Below the pieces are notes generated by a model that was not told the origin of the DNA, searched no databases, and saw only the letters and a program-made list of their open reading frames with translations. Both the position numbers and the translations under genes were made by a program. Source: G963674955 sp963674955 (GTDB lineage Bacteria > Desulfobacterota > Desulfovibrionia > Desulfovibrionales > Desulfovibrionaceae). Taken from it: a DNA stretch of 64,000 nt. The stretch is taken from positions 744,001 to 808,000 of the forward strand of contig CAXXKR010000004.1 in NCBI GenBank assembly GCA_963674955.2, written 5' to 3'. Shown here piece after piece: positions 1 through 8,646 of the stretch (within the stretch, counting starts at the first letter, position 1; each line of letters begins with the position of its first letter).

Positions 1-40
1 AATAGTTTTGCAGATTCAATATGACGCTTTGAAAATCCAT
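1..40 (-). CDS. glyQ: glycyl-tRNA synthetase alpha subunit, N-terminal fragment
   Basis: Only the first 13 codons lie in the window; they read MDFQSVILNLQNY, which matches the conserved start of bacterial GlyQ (a segment of the form FQ-x-LIL-x-LQ-x-Y/F-W). GlyQ with GlyS forms the heterotetrameric enzyme that charges tRNA-Gly. A GGAG ribosome binding site lies 6 bases upstream of the ATG. The gene starts just downstream of recO on the same strand, and recO-glyQ-glyS is a familiar arrangement. The gene continues beyond the left edge. The call rests on a short stretch, but start signal, context and sequence agree. Confidence 0.82.
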   Translation of the reverse strand, partial: MDFQSVILNLQNY

Positions 41-51
41 GGCAGCTCCAA

Positions 52-807
52 TCAGATTTTTTTATAGTATCCGTTCTCCCAGATCAGGCCCAAATGATAG
101 GCCACGAACCGCTCGACAAGTTGATAACATTCCCTTTTGACTTCCTGCGGCAGGGAAAGTCTTGCCCAGTCCTCCGGGCCGTTGCCCTGAATCCAGTCCA
201 GGGCCCGCAAAGTTCCGGCCGAAACCTTCATGCTTCCCCTTTCCTGGCTTTCAGCCCGGCTGCACGAACTGCAGACGACGCTTCCTTGTTCAACATTGAA
301 ACAATAGGCGTCTGTTCCATGCAAGCGGCCGCCGCACTTGAAGCAGGTCAAGAAATCCGGCCTGTAGCCCTGTGCAAAGGTCGCCTTGGCCCGAAACATT
401 ACAGGCAACGAATCAAAGGTTTCTTCCATGCCTTCGATCGCATGCAGCGTATCCATAAGCAACTCGTAGGCGATGCGTGCATCCTGCGGACCAACCTGTA
501 CGGCCTCGACGAACTTTACGCAATTCACGGCCAGTCCAAGCCGACCGTTGTCCCGCCTCAGCCCCGGGAAACCGTGAATGAGGGAGCCTTCCTCAAGGGT
601 ATGATAACGACCGCCCTTGTCGGCCTTGACCGTCAGGAGAACGTGGCACATGGAATCAAGGCAGCCGCAGAATCTGCGCCTGCTCTTGCTGCCGCCAAAG
701 GCGAAGGCCGTCATCATTCCCCTGGAAGGGGACAAAAAACGGACCCAGATGTCGGCCTCCCGAAAACGGCCTACTTTCAAAACCAGGCCCTTCTCGGTAA
801 ATTCCAT
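52..807 (-). CDS. recO: DNA repair protein RecO
   Basis: RecO anneals single-stranded DNA and, with RecR, loads RecA onto SSB-coated gaps in the RecF pathway. The 251-residue length is normal for the family. The N-terminal OB-fold region is visible (residues about 1-80), and a four-cysteine zinc site near residues 155-180 has two CxxC pairs (CFKC and CSSC). It is the last gene before glyQ in a minus-strand cluster with mfd and two parvulin chaperones. The 43-base gap to the upstream RodZ-like gene suggests cotranscription. Confidence 0.93.
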   Translation of the reverse strand: MEFTEKGLVLKVGRFREADIWVRFLSPSRGMMTAFAFGGSKSRRRFCGCLDSMCHVLLTVKADKGGRYHTLEEGSLIHGFPGLRRDNGRLGLAVNCVKFVEAVQVGPQDARIAYELLMDTLHAIEGMEETFDSLPVMFRAKATFAQGYRPDFLTCFKCGGRLHGTDAYCFNVEQGSVVCSSCSRAESQERGSMKVSAGTLRALDWIQGNGPEDWARLSLPQEVKRECYQLVERFVAYHLGLIWENGYYKKI

Positions 808-850
808 ATCTTATTCCGCTGGTTCGAATCCGCCCGGAAAGGGATTCAGC

Positions 851-1783
851 CTAAGACGGAGGGAAAGTCAGCGTCCTGACCACAACGCCGTATCCGGGGT
901 AGGCCTGAAACGGCTCTCCATTATGGAAAACGCTCACTGCCGATGCATTGCCCAACTTGATCTTCAGGCTATTGGAAAAACGGATTTCCCGTTTCGCACC
1001 TTCGCTCAAAATAAAATCAAAGACCGTTTCGTCTCCGTCAACGCCAAGTACCTGTATCCAGCACTCGCCTTTGTCGTCGGCCACAATAAGCAGGGTTTGA
1101 CTGCCGCTGCCCATGGCCACCACATCCGACTGCTCCCCGGCTCCGCTTTCAGTGGCATTGGCCGAACCATCCGCGACTTGAGGCAAAACCTGATCCTGAG
1201 CGACAGGCTCGGCGGACTCGACCGTTTCGACAGGCTCGCTCTCCAAAACGGGCGGAAATTCCACAACCTTGGACTCTGCTTCCACCTCCACCGCAGGCGG
1301 TTCAACACCGGATTCGGTTGCAGGTTCAGACGCCTCGGCAACTTTTTTTTCCTCCCCGGCGGTCGTGGTCAAACTGGTCTTGTTCCAATAAGCCACCAGC
1401 GCAATCAACAAGGCCACAAGAAAGACTATCAACAACGTTGTCAGCTTGGACGACTTCTTGAGAACTATAGGTTCATCCGAGGAAAATGCATTTTCCCCGT
1501 TCACAGGCATATCCGTTTCGGAATCTTTGCCGGGATTGTTTTCAAGGCCATATTCGCGACCAATGATCTCCGAAAAACCGCCAGCGTCGATCCCCAGAAA
1601 CCTCGCATAGTTTCTTACGAACCCCTTGGCGTAGACCGGGAAAGGAAGATCGGATGAATCGCCCCGCTCAATCGCCTCGATATTGCAACGGCTGATTCTG
1701 GTGACCTCCATCACGTCGCCGACGGACAGTCCCTTCCTTTCGCGCTCTGATCTTAATAATTCGCCCAGTTCCTTGAAATTCAT
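851..1783 (-). CDS. RodZ-like helix-turn-helix membrane protein
   Basis: The 310-residue protein has an N-terminal Xre/HTH_25-type helix-turn-helix (about residues 1-70, RSERERKGLSVGDV...SRCNIEAIERGD). A lysine-rich linker and one transmembrane segment (about 113-132, TTLLIVFLVALLIALVAYW) follow. Next comes a long acidic, Pro/Val/Glu-rich periplasmic linker, then a C-terminal DUF4115-type beta domain. This is the RodZ layout; RodZ ties MreB to the cell envelope and helps set rod shape. The true family role here is inferred from architecture. The start has a GGTGCGGGA-type ribosome site and lies 33 bases after the surA-like gene. Confidence 0.78.
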   Translation of the reverse strand: MNFKELGELLRSERERKGLSVGDVMEVTRISRCNIEAIERGDSSDLPFPVYAKGFVRNYARFLGIDAGGFSEIIGREYGLENNPGKDSETDMPVNGENAFSSDEPIVLKKSSKLTTLLIVFLVALLIALVAYWNKTSLTTTAGEEKKVAEASEPATESGVEPPAVEVEAESKVVEFPPVLESEPVETVESAEPVAQDQVLPQVADGSANATESGAGEQSDVVAMGSGSQTLLIVADDKGECWIQVLGVDGDETVFDFILSEGAKREIRFSNSLKIKLGNASAVSVFHNGEPFQAYPGYGVVVRTLTFPPS

Positions 1784-1816
1784 TCCCGCACCTTTCAGAC
1801 CTTGACGCCGTTCGCG

Positions 1817-2884
1817 CTATTTATACTCTATGATCGCGTTTTCCCTCAACTTGTCCATATACTCGCTAAAAACCTTGTCAAACTTGGCCTTGTAAAGCGC
1901 TTCATGAAACTCCCCTTTCATCGCTTCAAATTCGGCCATATCCACACCGGCATACTTGTCGCCGTCCTCGTCCTCCTCGGCTTCCTGCAACTCTTCGGCT
2001 TCAGCTTCAAGCTCTTCCTTTGTCTTGGCCTCCTGGATATCTTCCAGCAACAACAGAGCCTCGAACTCCTGAATTCTGAAAGGTTTGGTCATCTCACCCT
2101 TTGAAACGCCCTCAAGGGCCATCTTCCACAAATCGGACATGTCGCTCCAGGCCATGAGGCCCAAATCCCCGCCCTGACCGGCTCCGGGACCATTGGAGTA
2201 TTCGTCCGCAGCTTCGGCAAAGGTCATGTCTCCATCATCGATTTTTTCCCTAAGTTCCTTTGCGGAGATGTCGCTCGGCACTATTATCAGGCGCAGCCTA
2301 ACTTTTTTGCCCTGATCCTCCACAGGCACCAGAGTCTCGGCGGCGGCTGACACTCCTCCGCCCCTTTTCCATTCATGATAGGCCTTTATCAGTTCCGTAT
2401 CCGTGACGACCACCCTTTGACGCACCTTGCTGCCCAAGAGTTGGTGCTGCAGAATGGACTTGCGGCGGGTTTCCAGGAGCTTATCCCTGGTCATGCCGGT
2501 TTCCTTGATCTTGTTCTCGAAATCCTCGTCGCTCATGCCGGTCCGTTCCTGCAGAGCCTTGACATCGGCTTCCAGGGCCTCATCCGAGACTTCCAGTCCA
2601 TACCTGTCTATTTCGTTCTGCAGCAGAATGTCTTCGACCATCTTCTTGAGGATTTTTCCCCGAATGGCCTGGAGCTGGGCCTGTTCCTCGGCGGACAGGA
2701 CCACCCCCTGGACCTTGGCCAAAATGGGCGCCATTTCCTCGTTGATGTCGAAAAGAGTTATGGCCTTGCCGTCCACAACGGCTATTATCCGATCAACAAC
2801 CTCGGCATCGGAATCCTGGGCCGACACGATGCTGAAAACCGAAACCAGTGCGATTAAAAAAACAATCTTTCTGAAATATAGCAA
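1817..2884 (-). CDS. SurA-type periplasmic peptidylprolyl isomerase
   Basis: This 355-residue chaperone has a cleavable signal peptide (hydrophobic core at residues 7-20, cleavage near VSAQ). A SurA_N domain follows, with the VVDRIIAVVDGKAIT motif typical of SurA. A parvulin/rotamase domain lies at about residues 190-285 (GPGAGQGGDLGLM loop). An acidic Glu/Asp-rich insert near residues 290-315 and a short helical tail complete it. The family folds outer-membrane proteins in the periplasm. The TTG start follows a GGAGG site. It lies directly downstream of a second parvulin gene. Confidence 0.85.
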   Translation of the reverse strand: MLYFRKIVFLIALVSVFSIVSAQDSDAEVVDRIIAVVDGKAITLFDINEEMAPILAKVQGVVLSAEEQAQLQAIRGKILKKMVEDILLQNEIDRYGLEVSDEALEADVKALQERTGMSDEDFENKIKETGMTRDKLLETRRKSILQHQLLGSKVRQRVVVTDTELIKAYHEWKRGGGVSAAAETLVPVEDQGKKVRLRLIIVPSDISAKELREKIDDGDMTFAEAADEYSNGPGAGQGGDLGLMAWSDMSDLWKMALEGVSKGEMTKPFRIQEFEALLLLEDIQEAKTKEELEAEAEELQEAEEDEDGDKYAGVDMAEFEAMKGEFHEALYKAKFDKVFSEYMDKLRENAIIEYK

Positions 2885-3013
2885 GAAAACGCCTCCATAA
2901 ATCAGTTCGACAACGCCGTGAAATAACAGGTAATGGTATAAATAATTCGTTCAACTTTTTATTCTAGTCGCTTTGCCCATGATATGCAATGCTCGCACAT
3001 CAAGCCTTGCAGT

Positions 3014-4099
3014 CTAAATCCCGGTTGAATTGGAGCCGTCATCAACCACTTCCGGCTGAATATCTTCGTCGCCGGGAGGAACTTCATCCAATTCCTGGGG
3101 CGGCATCTCCTGCTCCGGAGCATCGGCGAAAGGAGACGCGACGTCCGGTTGCCTTTCACTCTCCAACTCCTCATCGTCGCCGGGCTGGGGCAAAAGATGT
3201 TGGCTGACCTCTATGTTGGCGCGGCCCCATTCCTTGGACAGCCAGAGTTCAAAGGCCTCATGCAACTTCTGCTCAAGCAGGGCGTCCTCGACCAGGGGGT
3301 AGGCCTGGGTGGGACCGAGCACCTTGGCCGGATTCTTCTCCAGCAGAACCAGAGCCTCGAAACCGCTTCGCTCGGTCATGATCGAACCGGCTCCACCGAC
3401 CTCGACCCCGCGCAGGGCGTTGCGCCATGAGGCGGACAACTGTTCCTCGCGAATGGTTATCTCCCTGGTGGCCACCTGCTTCAGGGTCCGAACAAGAGCC
3501 TTCACGTCCTGTTTCTGGGCAAAGAGTTCCAGGGCGCGTTCGACAAGTTCCCGGCTGGGGCCCTTGACCACGAGGAGCTTCAGACGTTCCGGCAGATAGA
3601 AGTCGGACAGATGGGTCTTGTAGTATTCCTCTGCCTCCTTGTAATCTATCTTGATTGTGGGCCGCAGGACCTGCTGGTAAAATTTCTTCATCCCCTGATG
3701 ATACTTCAGCTGCGTTCTCCAGGAATCAAGATCAATGTATTCTTCCACCAGCACCTGCTCGAAGGCTCCTTCGGGGTAATCGGCGCGAACCTCTTTCTCG
3801 GCCATTTCCAATTCTTCCGCAGTGACGCCCAGCCCCTTGTTCTCAAGGGCCTGCAGGACAAGCTCCTGGACTATGGTGTCACCCAGTATCCGGCCGTACT
3901 CGCGCCTGAGTGAAGCCACGCTGGGCACGAAAACCCCGGAACCTTCCATGTGCAGCAGATCGTGCTTGAACTCCAATTGGGTGAGTTGAATGGCCTTGCC
4001 GTTGACCTTGGCGACAACGCCCAAATCCTCTTCCTCGGAACTGCAGGCGGAAGCCAGAACCGACAATGACAGCAAAACCAATACAATAATTTTATTCAT
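3014..4099 (-). CDS. Lipoprotein parvulin-type peptidylprolyl isomerase (PrsA/SurA-like)
   Basis: The 361-residue product begins with a lipoprotein signal: hydrophobic stretch, lipobox LASAC, mature N-terminal cysteine at about residue 19. A SurA_N-like segment carries VVAKVNGKAIQL, followed by helices and a rotamase-like domain at about residues 175-280. A Pro/Glu-rich disordered tail follows. It probably acts as a membrane-anchored extracytoplasmic folding factor, comparable to PrsA. Canonical parvulin residues are less clear than in the neighbouring SurA-like protein, so activity may be chaperone only. It lies 16 bases downstream of mfd. Confidence 0.75.
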   Translation of the reverse strand: MNKIIVLVLLSLSVLASACSSEEEDLGVVAKVNGKAIQLTQLEFKHDLLHMEGSGVFVPSVASLRREYGRILGDTIVQELVLQALENKGLGVTAEELEMAEKEVRADYPEGAFEQVLVEEYIDLDSWRTQLKYHQGMKKFYQQVLRPTIKIDYKEAEEYYKTHLSDFYLPERLKLLVVKGPSRELVERALELFAQKQDVKALVRTLKQVATREITIREEQLSASWRNALRGVEVGGAGSIMTERSGFEALVLLEKNPAKVLGPTQAYPLVEDALLEQKLHEAFELWLSKEWGRANIEVSQHLLPQPGDDEELESERQPDVASPFADAPEQEMPPQELDEVPPGDEDIQPEVVDDGSNSTGI

Positions 4100-4115
4100 A
4101 TTTTATTCCCGTTTA

Positions 4116-7100
4116 TCACGCGTTACCCAATTCAGATAATTCAGCGGCCAAAAATTCCAGGCCTTCAATGATGGTCGTTCCCTCGGCATAGCGAAGCTCA
4201 AGCTTGCCGGGGGGCACTAGCTTGGCCCAGGAACTACGTCTGCCCACCCATTTAATGATTTCCTCCGGCGAAACGGCGCTGATGCCGTTTTCCCAGGAAA
4301 TCGAGGCCCTGACCGGAAAAAGGTCGGCGCGGCAGGCCTGGAGCCTGGACAATATCAGCTTCAGGACCAGCACGGCATGGAAACTCTTCAATTCGTCCGG
4401 GACAGAGCCGAATCTGTCGCGCATGTCCACATACAGGGACTCAAGAGCCGCCTCGTTCCGGGCCGAGGACAAGGCCTTGTACCATCGCAGCCGCTCCGTG
4501 GGGTCCGGGATGTAGTCGCCTGGTATATGGGCCTCGAAAACAAAGTTGATTTCCGGTTCCGTAGCCTGTTCAGAGGCCTCGCCCCTGATTCTGCGGACTT
4601 CTTCTTCAAGAAGTTCAAGAAACAGGTCGAGACCGACCTTGGCTATCTGTCCGGACTGAACCTCGCCAAGGATATTACCCGCGCCCCTCAGACGCAAGTC
4701 CTCCATGGCCACCCTGAATCCCGATCCCAAATAATCCATGTTCAGTATAATCCGCAAGCGCTGTTTGGCCGTTTCCGGGATGTCGTCCAGGGACGAGACC
4801 AGAAAATAAGCGTAGGCTTGGCGCTCGCTGCGCCCCACCCTGCCGCGCAGTTGATAGAGCTGACCCAGGCCGAACATCTGGGCCTGATCCACTATCAGGG
4901 TGTTGGCATTGGGGAAATCCAGGCCGGACTCTATAATGGCCGTGGTCACGAGTATGTCCAATTCCTTGTGCCAAAACTTGTGGATGGTATCCTCGAGAAT
5001 CTTTTCGGACATCTGTCCGTGGGCCATGCCTATGCGGGCGTCCGGCGCAAGGGAGCGCACGAATTCCGCCACCCCCTCCAGACCCTGGACGCGGTTGTGG
5101 ACCCAAAAAACCTGCCCGCCCCTTTCAAGTTCGCGCTTCAGGGCGAATTTCAGCTGTTCTTCATCCCGCTCCAAAAGAGCGGTCTCCACCGGCTTGCGAT
5201 CCACAGGCGGCGTCTCGATCAGGCTCAGTCCCCTGACCCCGGACAGGGACAGTTGAAGCGTACGCGGTATGGGCGTTGCCGTGAGGGTCAACACGTCGAC
5301 AGTCTTGCGGTAGCGCTTGAGCTTTTCCTTGTGCTTGACCCCGAACCGCTGTTCCTCGTCCAGGACCACCAGTCCGAGATTGGGCAACTCCACGTCTTTT
5401 GAAAGCAGCCGGTGCGTACCGATCAGAATGTCGATTTCGCCCCTGGCCGCCGCGTCCAGAACCGTCTTCTGCCTCTTGCCGGACACAAAGCGGCTGAGCA
5501 TGCCGACCTTGATCGGAAAACCTTCCATGCGCTTCACAAAATTCTGGTAATGCTGCTCCGCCAAAACCGTTGTGGGGCACAGCATGGCCACCTGCCGTCC
5601 CTCCATGACGGTCCTGAAGGCCGCACGCAGGGCGATTTCGGTCTTGCCGAAGCCAACATCGCCGCAGACAAGCCTGTCCATGGGCTCCACGCTTTCCATG
5701 TCCCTGAAAACATCCCGCACGGCCCTAGCCTGGTCAGGGGTTTCCTCGAAACCGAAGGTCGCCTCGAAATCGCGGTACATCTCATCCAAGGGACCGTAGC
5801 CGAAACCCTTGGCAACCTTGCGGAAGGCATACATCTCCACAAGATCGTGAGCGATTTTCTCAATTGCCTTCTTGACCCGTTCAGTTGTCCTTTTCCAGCG
5901 CGAACCCCCCATCTGGTCCAGGGCCGGAGCCGTGCCCTCCGGTCCCTTGTAGCGCTGGACCAGCTTGAGGCGGTCCACCGGCAGATAGAGCTTGTCGTCG
6001 CGGTCAAAGAAAAGAAGCAGATAGTCATTGGCGACCTGGCCGATCTTCAGATGGTGCAACCCGCCGAAACGCGACAGGCCGTATTCCCTGTGCACCAGCA
6101 GATCACCCTCCACAAGATCGTCATAGCTGCTCAGGCCTTCGAAAGTCTTGTCCCGACGGGTTGAGATTTCCTTGACCGGTTCGGGCTGAAGAATGTCTTC
6201 GCTCAAAATCCGAACCTTGTTCCAGGCCAGCTCCATGCCTTTTTTCAACGGGGAAATCAGGGCGAAAAGACCTTTGCCCTCAAGAGAATAATCCAATGAA
6301 ACCGAAATGCCGTCCTCCTGCTCCATGAGGGAAAGGAACTTGTTCCTGGACCGTTCGGAACGAAAACTGAGGATGGTCTGCCTCCTGCTTCGGCCCCACT
6401 CCCTGAGGCCCTCCACCAGGGTGCTCCAGGGCCTGCGCACGTTCTCGTGCCGCCAGAACAGATCGGAAAAGGAGTTGAAACGATTTTCCGGGAGATCCAC
6501 TCCCAGCTTTTCATGGCCCAGGGTCAAATCCTCGAAAACCGCCTGCCGCTCTTCGCCCCAGGCCGAGCGGGCGCTTTCCTCTGGCCTGCATATGAATCTG
6601 GCCGGCCATTTCAGGCCCGTTTCAGCGGCCTCCCGGCCCAAATATTCGCGCCAGCCGAATTCGCGATCCTCCAGCCTTGCCCTCAAATCCGAAGCGGACG
6701 AAAGCACGAAAACGGATTTCTTGGGGAAATAGTCATCCAACACGACGGAATCATTGTAGAACAGTCCAGGCCAAATGAACCCGTCGGAACGGTCCGCCTG
6801 TTCCACAAGGGCCTGTTCCTCCCTGGCGCTTATCTCTCCGGTGGTGCGTAATTTTTTCCAGAACGCTTTGGCCGCTTCGGATTGCTTTGAAGACTTGATG
6901 CCGGGAGCGGTGGGCAAAATCACGGCTTCAGGCAGCCCGGCCACTGATTTCTGGCTGGCCGGATCAAAAAGCCGGATCTCCTCGATGGTGTCCCCGAAAA
7001 ATTCCAGGCGCAACGGCAATTCGTAACCTGGCGCGCTGATGTCCAGTATGTCGCCGCGCATGGCCAGTTCGCCGGGGCCGGACACGAATTTTGACCGCCG

Positions 7101-7580
7101 GTATCCCCATTCCACGGCCTGTTCAAGGAGCATCTCCGGAGAAATTTCCTCGCCACGCGCCAAATCCAGGCAACTGTTCTCCAGGATTTCAGGCGCCGGC
7201 CACTTGGGCAGAAGATTGTCGGCTCCGATGAGTATGCCAGCCGGTTTCCTGCCGTATATCATCGAATAAAGGGCGGCCCAGCGCTCGGACCATTCCTCTG
7301 CCGTTGGCTTGCGCGATCCGTAGGGCGGCAGTCCGATCCATGGTTTCTCCCAGGCCGGGACCTTCACGGACCGGTCTTTTTCCCTGCCCCCGGACAAGAG
7401 TTCAAGCAGGGCTTCCAATTCCCGGTAGGCCCTGACGCCCGGGACCACGACAACCACGTTCTCCCCGCGCTCAAGGAGCAGGCGGGCGAGATGGGCTTGG
7501 GTGCCGGGGCCGCTTTTGAAAACTCGCAGGGCACGGTTGCGGCCTGCAAGAAAGTCCTGAAGTTCTGTTGGCTGGGTCAA
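4116..7580 (-). CDS. mfd: Transcription-repair coupling factor Mfd
   Basis: Mfd is an ATP-driven translocase that removes RNA polymerase stalled at DNA lesions and recruits UvrA. The 1154 residues are full length. Visible parts are the UvrB-like N-terminal module, the CarD-like RNA-polymerase-interacting domain (DLVEGDLLVHREYGLSRFGG), a helicase core with Walker A GDVGFGKTE and DEEQRFG box, SATPIPRT-like motif TATPIPRT, the helicase C half (RGRVGRS), and the TRCF C-terminal domain. The likely start is a TTG with AGGA five bases upstream. It heads the cluster that runs into the parvulin genes. Confidence 0.97.
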   Translation of the reverse strand: MTQPTELQDFLAGRNRALRVFKSGPGTQAHLARLLLERGENVVVVVPGVRAYRELEALLELLSGGREKDRSVKVPAWEKPWIGLPPYGSRKPTAEEWSERWAALYSMIYGRKPAGILIGADNLLPKWPAPEILENSCLDLARGEEISPEMLLEQAVEWGYRRSKFVSGPGELAMRGDILDISAPGYELPLRLEFFGDTIEEIRLFDPASQKSVAGLPEAVILPTAPGIKSSKQSEAAKAFWKKLRTTGEISAREEQALVEQADRSDGFIWPGLFYNDSVVLDDYFPKKSVFVLSSASDLRARLEDREFGWREYLGREAAETGLKWPARFICRPEESARSAWGEERQAVFEDLTLGHEKLGVDLPENRFNSFSDLFWRHENVRRPWSTLVEGLREWGRSRRQTILSFRSERSRNKFLSLMEQEDGISVSLDYSLEGKGLFALISPLKKGMELAWNKVRILSEDILQPEPVKEISTRRDKTFEGLSSYDDLVEGDLLVHREYGLSRFGGLHHLKIGQVANDYLLLFFDRDDKLYLPVDRLKLVQRYKGPEGTAPALDQMGGSRWKRTTERVKKAIEKIAHDLVEMYAFRKVAKGFGYGPLDEMYRDFEATFGFEETPDQARAVRDVFRDMESVEPMDRLVCGDVGFGKTEIALRAAFRTVMEGRQVAMLCPTTVLAEQHYQNFVKRMEGFPIKVGMLSRFVSGKRQKTVLDAAARGEIDILIGTHRLLSKDVELPNLGLVVLDEEQRFGVKHKEKLKRYRKTVDVLTLTATPIPRTLQLSLSGVRGLSLIETPPVDRKPVETALLERDEEQLKFALKRELERGGQVFWVHNRVQGLEGVAEFVRSLAPDARIGMAHGQMSEKILEDTIHKFWHKELDILVTTAIIESGLDFPNANTLIVDQAQMFGLGQLYQLRGRVGRSERQAYAYFLVSSLDDIPETAKQRLRIILNMDYLGSGFRVAMEDLRLRGAGNILGEVQSGQIAKVGLDLFLELLEEEVRRIRGEASEQATEPEINFVFEAHIPGDYIPDPTERLRWYKALSSARNEAALESLYVDMRDRFGSVPDELKSFHAVLVLKLILSRLQACRADLFPVRASISWENGISAVSPEEIIKWVGRRSSWAKLVPPGKLELRYAEGTTIIEGLEFLAAELSELGNA

Positions 7581-7605
7581 GTTGTTCCTGTTTTCAACGA
7601 CGAAA

Positions 7606-7636
7606 GCCGCCTTTTCGCTTTGACGCGAAAGACGGC
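7606..7636 (-). terminator. Hairpin downstream of cheW
   Basis: An imperfect inverted repeat (GCCG..TTTCGC with GCGAAA..CGGC, six-base loop) lies between the end of cheW and the start of mfd. Only a weak T-rich stretch follows on the minus strand, so termination may be partial. Confidence 0.45.
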
Positions 7637-7662
7637 CTCTGAATTGTTAGGGTAACACCGCT

Positions 7663-8148
7663 CTACATCTGGGCCAGGGCTTCCCGTTCCTTGTTGCTGA
7701 GCAGGCGGTTGAGCTCAAGCATGACCAGGAGGCGATTGCCGTCGTCCAGTTTGCCGACGCCGCTGATATAGTCGGACTCAAGGCCGGAGATGACCGGCGG
7801 CGGCGGTTCTATTATGCTCACGGGCAGGCGCAGGACTTCGGAAACGGCGTCCACCACGAAGCCCACGATCATGTCTTTTATCTCAACCACGATAATACGC
7901 GTATATTTGTCGTGTCCCTTGGTCACGAGATTGAACCTGCTGCGCAGGTCGACGATGGGGATCACGTTGCCGCGCAGATTTATCACGCCCACGACGAACT
8001 CAGGTGAACGCGGAACCTTGGTGATGTTCATGGGCCGAATGATTTCCTGGACGTTCAGGATGTCAACTCCGAATTCCTCTTCATCGATGCTGAAGGTCAC
8101 GAATTGAACCAGTTCTTCATCCGTTCTCTGAAAACTGTCGTTTTCCAT
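7663..8148 (-). CDS. cheW: Chemotaxis coupling protein CheW
   Basis: CheW links methyl-accepting chemoreceptors to the kinase CheA. The product from the chosen start is 161 residues and is one CheW domain: QFVTFSIDEEEFGVDILNVQEI at the N-terminus, VVGVINLRGNVIPIVDLR in the middle, and VVDAVSEVLRL later. An upstream in-frame ATG at 8205 exists, but ATG 8148 has a clear GAGGTG ribosome site, so I chose it. No other chemotaxis gene is adjacent, so this is an orphan cheW that may serve a distant receptor array. Confidence 0.92.
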   Translation of the reverse strand: MENDSFQRTDEELVQFVTFSIDEEEFGVDILNVQEIIRPMNITKVPRSPEFVVGVINLRGNVIPIVDLRSRFNLVTKGHDKYTRIIVVEIKDMIVGFVVDAVSEVLRLPVSIIEPPPPVISGLESDYISGVGKLDDGNRLLVMLELNRLLSNKEREALAQM

Positions 8149-8274
8149 CCTGAACACCTCGGCTTGATGATTGTTTTCCTTTTGATTCAGGCAATGACTT
8201 GGCAATATGGACGGGGTTTGTCAATAGCCCCGGCCTTTCGCTTCTTTGCCCAAAATTCATAAGCAAAAGTTGAT

Positions 8275-8303
8275 TTGACTGTTCCAGGGGAAAATACTAG
8301 CTT
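8275..8303 (+). promoter_or_regulatory. Possible sigma70 promoter for the 76-residue gene
   Basis: TTGACT and TAGCTT are separated by 17 bases, about 45 bases ahead of the small gene. The -10 match is weak. Confidence 0.3.
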
Positions 8304-8348
8304 CCCTCAGCCCTCCGGGGCAAGCTCTCATTCAATAGCTAATAACAT

Positions 8349-8579
8349 ATGGAAAATAAACGCATGGCGCAATATCTATCCTTTGACGAACACATGCCGG
8401 TGGAAGAGCAGATCAAATCCCTGGGCGACGACGAACTGCTCGATTTCTGGGAAGAAACCCAGCACCTGGCAAAAATGCTCGACCAGGGCGAAATGCTTGA
8501 GGACATAGAATACCACCCGGACTACGAGCGGATGATCATCCAGGAACTCCAGGTCCGATCCTGCCGCAGGGGAAAATAA
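8349..8579 (+). CDS. Small acidic protein of unknown function
   Basis: I do not recognise this 76-residue protein. It is rich in acidic and helical residues (SFDEHMPVEEQIKSLGDDELLDFWEE), has no signal peptide, and ends with a basic RSCRRGK tail. A second in-frame ATG at 8364 (MAQYLSF) is equally possible; neither has a strong ribosome site. It stands alone between cheW and ugd, has a possible promoter upstream and a good terminator downstream, and shows codon use like its neighbours, so it is probably a real gene. Confidence 0.65.
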   Translation: MENKRMAQYLSFDEHMPVEEQIKSLGDDELLDFWEETQHLAKMLDQGEMLEDIEYHPDYERMIIQELQVRSCRRGK

Positions 8580-8600
8580 CACCCCGCCGAATCTTCATAA

Positions 8601-8626
8601 AGAAACCCCGCCTGAGCGGGGTTTCT
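8601..8626. terminator. Bidirectional terminator between the small gene and ugd
   Basis: A perfect 11-base-pair stem (AGAAACCCCGC / GCGGGGTTTCT) with a four-base CTGA loop sits between two convergent genes. T-rich bases occur at both 3' arms. Confidence 0.88.
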
Positions 8627-8646
8627 GATTTGACTAAACCGTCCGT

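Noticed and set aside
8195..8224. TTGACA-like box upstream of cheW
   Set aside because: The -35 match is perfect, but no acceptable -10 lies at 16-18 bases.
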